DNA of 9,433 nt from positions 1 to 9,433 of the forward strand of contig CAMDGW010000087.1 of the NCBI GenBank assembly GCA_945897695.1, given 5' to 3'. The notes beneath the pieces were generated by a model. It saw nothing but the letters and a program-made list of their open reading frames with translations, did no database searches and was not told the DNA's origin. Shown here one piece after another: positions 6,788-9,433 of the stretch. Position 1 is the stretch's first letter. Every line of letters begins with the position of its first letter. The stretch comes from Pseudobacteriovorax antillogorgiicola. Lineage in GTDB: Bacteria; Bdellovibrionota_B; Oligoflexia; Oligoflexales; RGVZ01. Both the position numbers and the translations under genes were made by a program.

Positions 6788-7735
6788 ATGAGCAAGAGAG
6801 ATCATAGTAAGAAAACTGAGAGCAACAGAAATAGATCTTGGTCTATTACGTTAAGTGCTGCAATCCTTGCCACCGTAAACACATCGTGTGCGCCACCCAA
6901 CAAAAACAGAATCCCCGCCTCGCAAATCAAATACGCTCATACCCCTGGCTGGGAGTCCAACACGATGCTGGCCCTAAGTCCAGGCTCAACACTTTTAATC
7001 TGTGACCATGGTACTGGTGCAAGTAGAGACATCATCCGCGCTGTTCAAGAATGGGCTGCAGCAGCTGGCATGGGTGATCACCTAAAAGTTGCTGAAGGCT
7101 GCGGAGGGAGTTACGAGGTCAACTCTGAAATTGGAAGCTGCGGCGCAGCCGCAGTCACTAGCCATTGGGGCGTACCTGGCCAGTGGAAGCTCACATACTG
7201 CAGCCAGGGATACACCAACAGCTACGACATCACGCTTCATGAAGTGGGACACATGTACGGTCAATGTGATCGCTATGGCAGCGGTGGCTTTGGGCATCCC
7301 GTCCGCGGCCAAAACTGCTCGGACCAAGGCCGTGGAAGTGACGGAAATTACACATCACCAAGTGCGATGCAGGCTGGAGGCCCTGCCCATCCGCACCGAG
7401 TAACCGAAGATGATCGTAATGGGGTCAAGGCGCTGATGGAAAGAAATGATATTAGGGGAGCAACACAATGGAGAACAGTCGCTGGAACTCCTGGAACAGG
7501 ATCCAACACGCTCCCACCCGGGTCCACAACAAATAACCCTAGTAGCATCTCCGCTGGTAGCGGAATTTCCAACCCAGGAACCGGATCGCCAGGAACGGTC
7601 GCAAATATCCCCAGCGGGGGGACTTCACCATCTGCAAACACATCATCATGCTCACAATTTTTCAACCAGATTTTTCAAAAATGTGACGCAAATGGCATCT
7701 GTAACTTCCTACAAAGTACCATCTGCGGCGGCTAA
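6788..7735 (+). CDS. Exported metzincin-like zinc metalloprotease
   Basis: The 315-residue product has a basic N-terminus, a hydrophobic core at 19-31 and Cys34 after VNTS. This fits an export signal, possibly a lipoprotein signal, although Asn at -3 is a poor lipobox. The catalytic region has HEVGHMYGQCD at 151-161, an HExxHxxGxxD site. His151 and His155 would bind zinc, Glu152 would be the general base, and Asp161 would be the third ligand as in snapalysin-type (M7) enzymes; matrixins and most other metzincins have His there. His170 is a possible alternative ligand. SAMQAGG around Met194 fits the Met-turn. Six cysteines at 72-177 suggest disulfides and therefore an oxidising location. Residues 231-287 form a Gly/Ser/Pro/Thr/Asn linker with repeated PGTGS. 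The tail (288-315) has four cysteines and may be a small disulfide-bonded module. ATG 6788 follows the previous stop by eight bases, with GAGGGA overlapping that stop, so it is the third gene of the operon. The substrate is unknown; it could be nutritional, cell-wall or self-protein processing. Confidence 0.85.
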   Translation: MSKRDHSKKTESNRNRSWSITLSAAILATVNTSCAPPNKNRIPASQIKYAHTPGWESNTMLALSPGSTLLICDHGTGASRDIIRAVQEWAAAAGMGDHLKVAEGCGGSYEVNSEIGSCGAAAVTSHWGVPGQWKLTYCSQGYTNSYDITLHEVGHMYGQCDRYGSGGFGHPVRGQNCSDQGRGSDGNYTSPSAMQAGGPAHPHRVTEDDRNGVKALMERNDIRGATQWRTVAGTPGTGSNTLPPGSTTNNPSSISAGSGISNPGTGSPGTVANIPSGGTSPSANTSSCSQFFNQIFQKCDANGICNFLQSTICGG

Positions 7736-7737
7736 CC

Positions 7738-9433
7738 TTAGACTGTTGAGCGGCTTCCGTGCTGCAGGGATTGGTGTGAAACCGCCCCTTTCTTACGAGA
7801 TGCCATCACGCGGTCAATCCATAGCAGATAGGAACTACCGACAAAGTTTGTGGTTAATGTCGCTCCGATAATGCCAACCGACATCGCCAAAGCGAAGTTT
7901 CGAATGCTGTCCGGGCCAAAAATAATGATACCGACCAGAGATAGATTTGTTACCAGCGAAGTATTGATGGTTCTTGTCAACGTCTCGTTGATGGAGGTGT
8001 TGATTTGCTCAGCAAACGGTTTACCCGGTTCATTTTGCATGCGTTCCCTGATCCGATCAAAGACCACGATAACATCGTTTACCGAATATCCAATTCCCGT
8101 AAGTAATGCGGCGATAGCAGTTAAATCAAAGGAGCGCCAGAATAGGAGATAAAAGCCCAGCATCGCACAGCTATCAGGAATGAGTTTTAGAACCGCGCCC
8201 GAACCGAACCGGAAGTCAAAACGGAATGCCAGATAGCCCATAATAAACAAGATGGCATAGGCCATGGAAATAAAGCCTTGATTGCGAAGCTCTTTACCAA
8301 TCTGTGGACCTACGTAATCAACGCGCGTGATCGTTGGTTTTTTGCTTGCAAGATCTTGTCTGACCACGTCCTGTAACCTATTAACTCTAGCCCCGCCAGA
8401 GACATGGGCAGCGTCTTTTTCCGCCGTAGTCAAATCCCCTGCGTGGGTCTTCGCCTCTTCAAAACGAAGCAGATAATCCTTATCACCACCTTTTAGACCC
8501 TGAATGGTCAGGTCGTGAATATCAGCCTTTGTCGCAGCCGCACGAAGTTCTTCGGTCGTTACCCCTTCCGAAAAAGAAACTTCCACTTCGGTACCGCCAA
8601 CGAAATCAATCGACCAGTTCATACCCATTGTGAAACCAGCAATAGCGACACCTATAGACAAACCTATTGCTAAAACCGTTGCCGGTATGTCGTAACGAAG
8701 GAAGTTAAAATTAAAATGGTGAACTTTTTTTGCCTTTTCGCCACCCAACCAAGCAAGAATGCGACTGGTATCCGTTTGGCGAGATAAAGCCCAGTCAAAA
8801 AACACGTGCGAACAATAGAGGGATGTCCAAAGAGACAATACCAGACCGATAGCAAGCGTCACAGCAAAACCACGGATTGGACCAGACGTGTTGGTACCTA
8901 ACAAGACAAAAGAGGCAAGGAGGGCTGTGACGTGGGAATCCATAACCGTCCAAAACACTCGCTTAAATCCGTTGTCCAATGCCGAACGAGGTGACCTACC
9001 CGCCCGCAGTTCGTCACGAATACGTTCATTGATAAGTACGTTGGCGTCGACGGCCATTCCGAGTGACAAGACAAAACCCGCGATTCCTGGCAACGTCAGG
9101 GCAAATCCAAACATCGACATCGATGCCAAAAGGAATATAGCGTTCAGAATCAGCGCAAAACTGGCGATAGCGCCGGGACGCCTGTAATAAATCAACATAA
9201 ACGCAAACACGAGAAACAATCCTACCGCCACACCCTTGATGCCAAGCTTACCCAGCTCTGGCCCGAGCGTAGCACCCACCTGGCGTTGTTCAAGAATTGT
9301 GATCGTTGCAGGCAGTGCACCAGATTTAAGAACCATACCTAGCTGGGTCGCTTCGTTGATCTTTGCCTGATAGTCCAGACCACCACCGAGAGTGATCATA
9401 GCGCTTCCGCCGCCAATCTTGCCGTTGATAACT
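7738..9433 (-). CDS. secDF: Fused protein translocase subunit SecDF, N-terminally truncated by window edge
   Basis: SecD and SecF form an inner-membrane complex that uses the proton gradient to complete Sec-dependent export. The visible 564 residues run from codon 9432-9430 to the TAA at 7740-7738. The frame stays open past the ATG at 9399, which is internal, and the SecD part continues beyond the window. The SecD half shows GGGSAMITLGGG, then KSGALPATITILEQR, then the membrane domain with GMAVDANVLINERIRDEL (visible residues 125-142), which includes the conserved Asp of transmembrane segment 4. After a short linker (about base 8740) the SecF half starts, with SIDFVGGTEVEVSF (about 274-287), GYSVNDVIVVFDRIRE (448-463) and INETLTRTINTSLVTNL (477-493). 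There is no stop or frameshift between the halves. The SecF membrane position that normally reads HD has Pro-Asp here (LIPDSCAML). Proteobacteria usually have separate secD and secF genes; fusions are typical of Bacillus and Bacteroidetes. The gene converges on the metalloprotease with two bases between stops. Confidence 0.96.
   Translation of the reverse strand, partial: VINGKIGGGSAMITLGGGLDYQAKINEATQLGMVLKSGALPATITILEQRQVGATLGPELGKLGIKGVAVGLFLVFAFMLIYYRRPGAIASFALILNAIFLLASMSMFGFALTLPGIAGFVLSLGMAVDANVLINERIRDELRAGRSPRSALDNGFKRVFWTVMDSHVTALLASFVLLGTNTSGPIRGFAVTLAIGLVLSLWTSLYCSHVFFDWALSRQTDTSRILAWLGGEKAKKVHHFNFNFLRYDIPATVLAIGLSIGVAIAGFTMGMNWSIDFVGGTEVEVSFSEGVTTEELRAAATKADIHDLTIQGLKGGDKDYLLRFEEAKTHAGDLTTAEKDAAHVSGGARVNRLQDVVRQDLASKKPTITRVDYVGPQIGKELRNQGFISMAYAILFIMGYLAFRFDFRFGSGAVLKLIPDSCAMLGFYLLFWRSFDLTAIAALLTGIGYSVNDVIVVFDRIRERMQNEPGKPFAEQINTSINETLTRTINTSLVTNLSLVGIIIFGPDSIRNFALAMSVGIIGATLTTNFVGSSYLLWIDRVMASRKKGAVSHQSLQHGSRSTV

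Noticed and set aside
7551..7563. CCGCT-GGT-AGCGG hairpin
   Set aside because: It is inside the Gly/Ser linker of the protease gene, has only five pairs and has no T run, so it is not a terminator.
7348..7665. Antisense open frame of about 105 codons opposite the protease gene
   Set aside because: It is a shadow of the Gly/Pro/Ser-rich coding region, with no start signal or family resemblance.

Overview
The window reads as a chromosomal segment of a Gram-negative bacterium, probably proteobacterial in the broad sense. The evidence is a ClpX-type C-terminus followed by a full-length Lon protease (the common clpX-lon order), strong AGGAGG-type ribosome binding sites, classical intrinsic terminators, and a balanced base composition. 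A deltaproteobacterial or Bdellovibrionota-like origin would fit the PAS kinase style and the fused SecDF, but this is inference and nothing in the window proves it.

Layout. Bases 2-124 are the last 40 codons of a gene whose C-terminus matches ClpX, followed by a strong terminator (191-225). A leader region with a possible extended -10 promoter and a small hairpin precedes lon (415-2937), which starts at GTG behind a near-perfect Shine-Dalgarno. Lon ends at a second clear terminator (2964-3000). After a spacer, three genes lie head to tail with almost no space between them (3166-7735): a soluble PAS-domain histidine kinase, a large unrecognised protein with about eight membrane segments and a long cytoplasmic domain, and an exported zinc metalloprotease with an HExxHxxGxxD site. 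The kinase and membrane protein overlap by the ATGA junction, and the protease follows eight bases later, so they are most likely one operon. On the opposite strand, converging with only two bases between stops, is a secD-secF fusion gene (7738 to beyond 9433) cut by the window edge.

Functionally, the first part is ATP-dependent protein quality control (ClpX, Lon) and the last part is proton-driven assistance of Sec export (SecDF). The middle operon is the least ordinary part. A cytosolic sensor kinase without a visible response regulator is translationally coupled to an uncharacterised membrane protein whose large domain is predicted to face the cytoplasm, and then to a secreted or lipid-anchored protease. 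A shared signalling-export role is a hypothesis from gene order only. I saw no tRNA, rRNA, CRISPR array, insertion sequence or attachment site.
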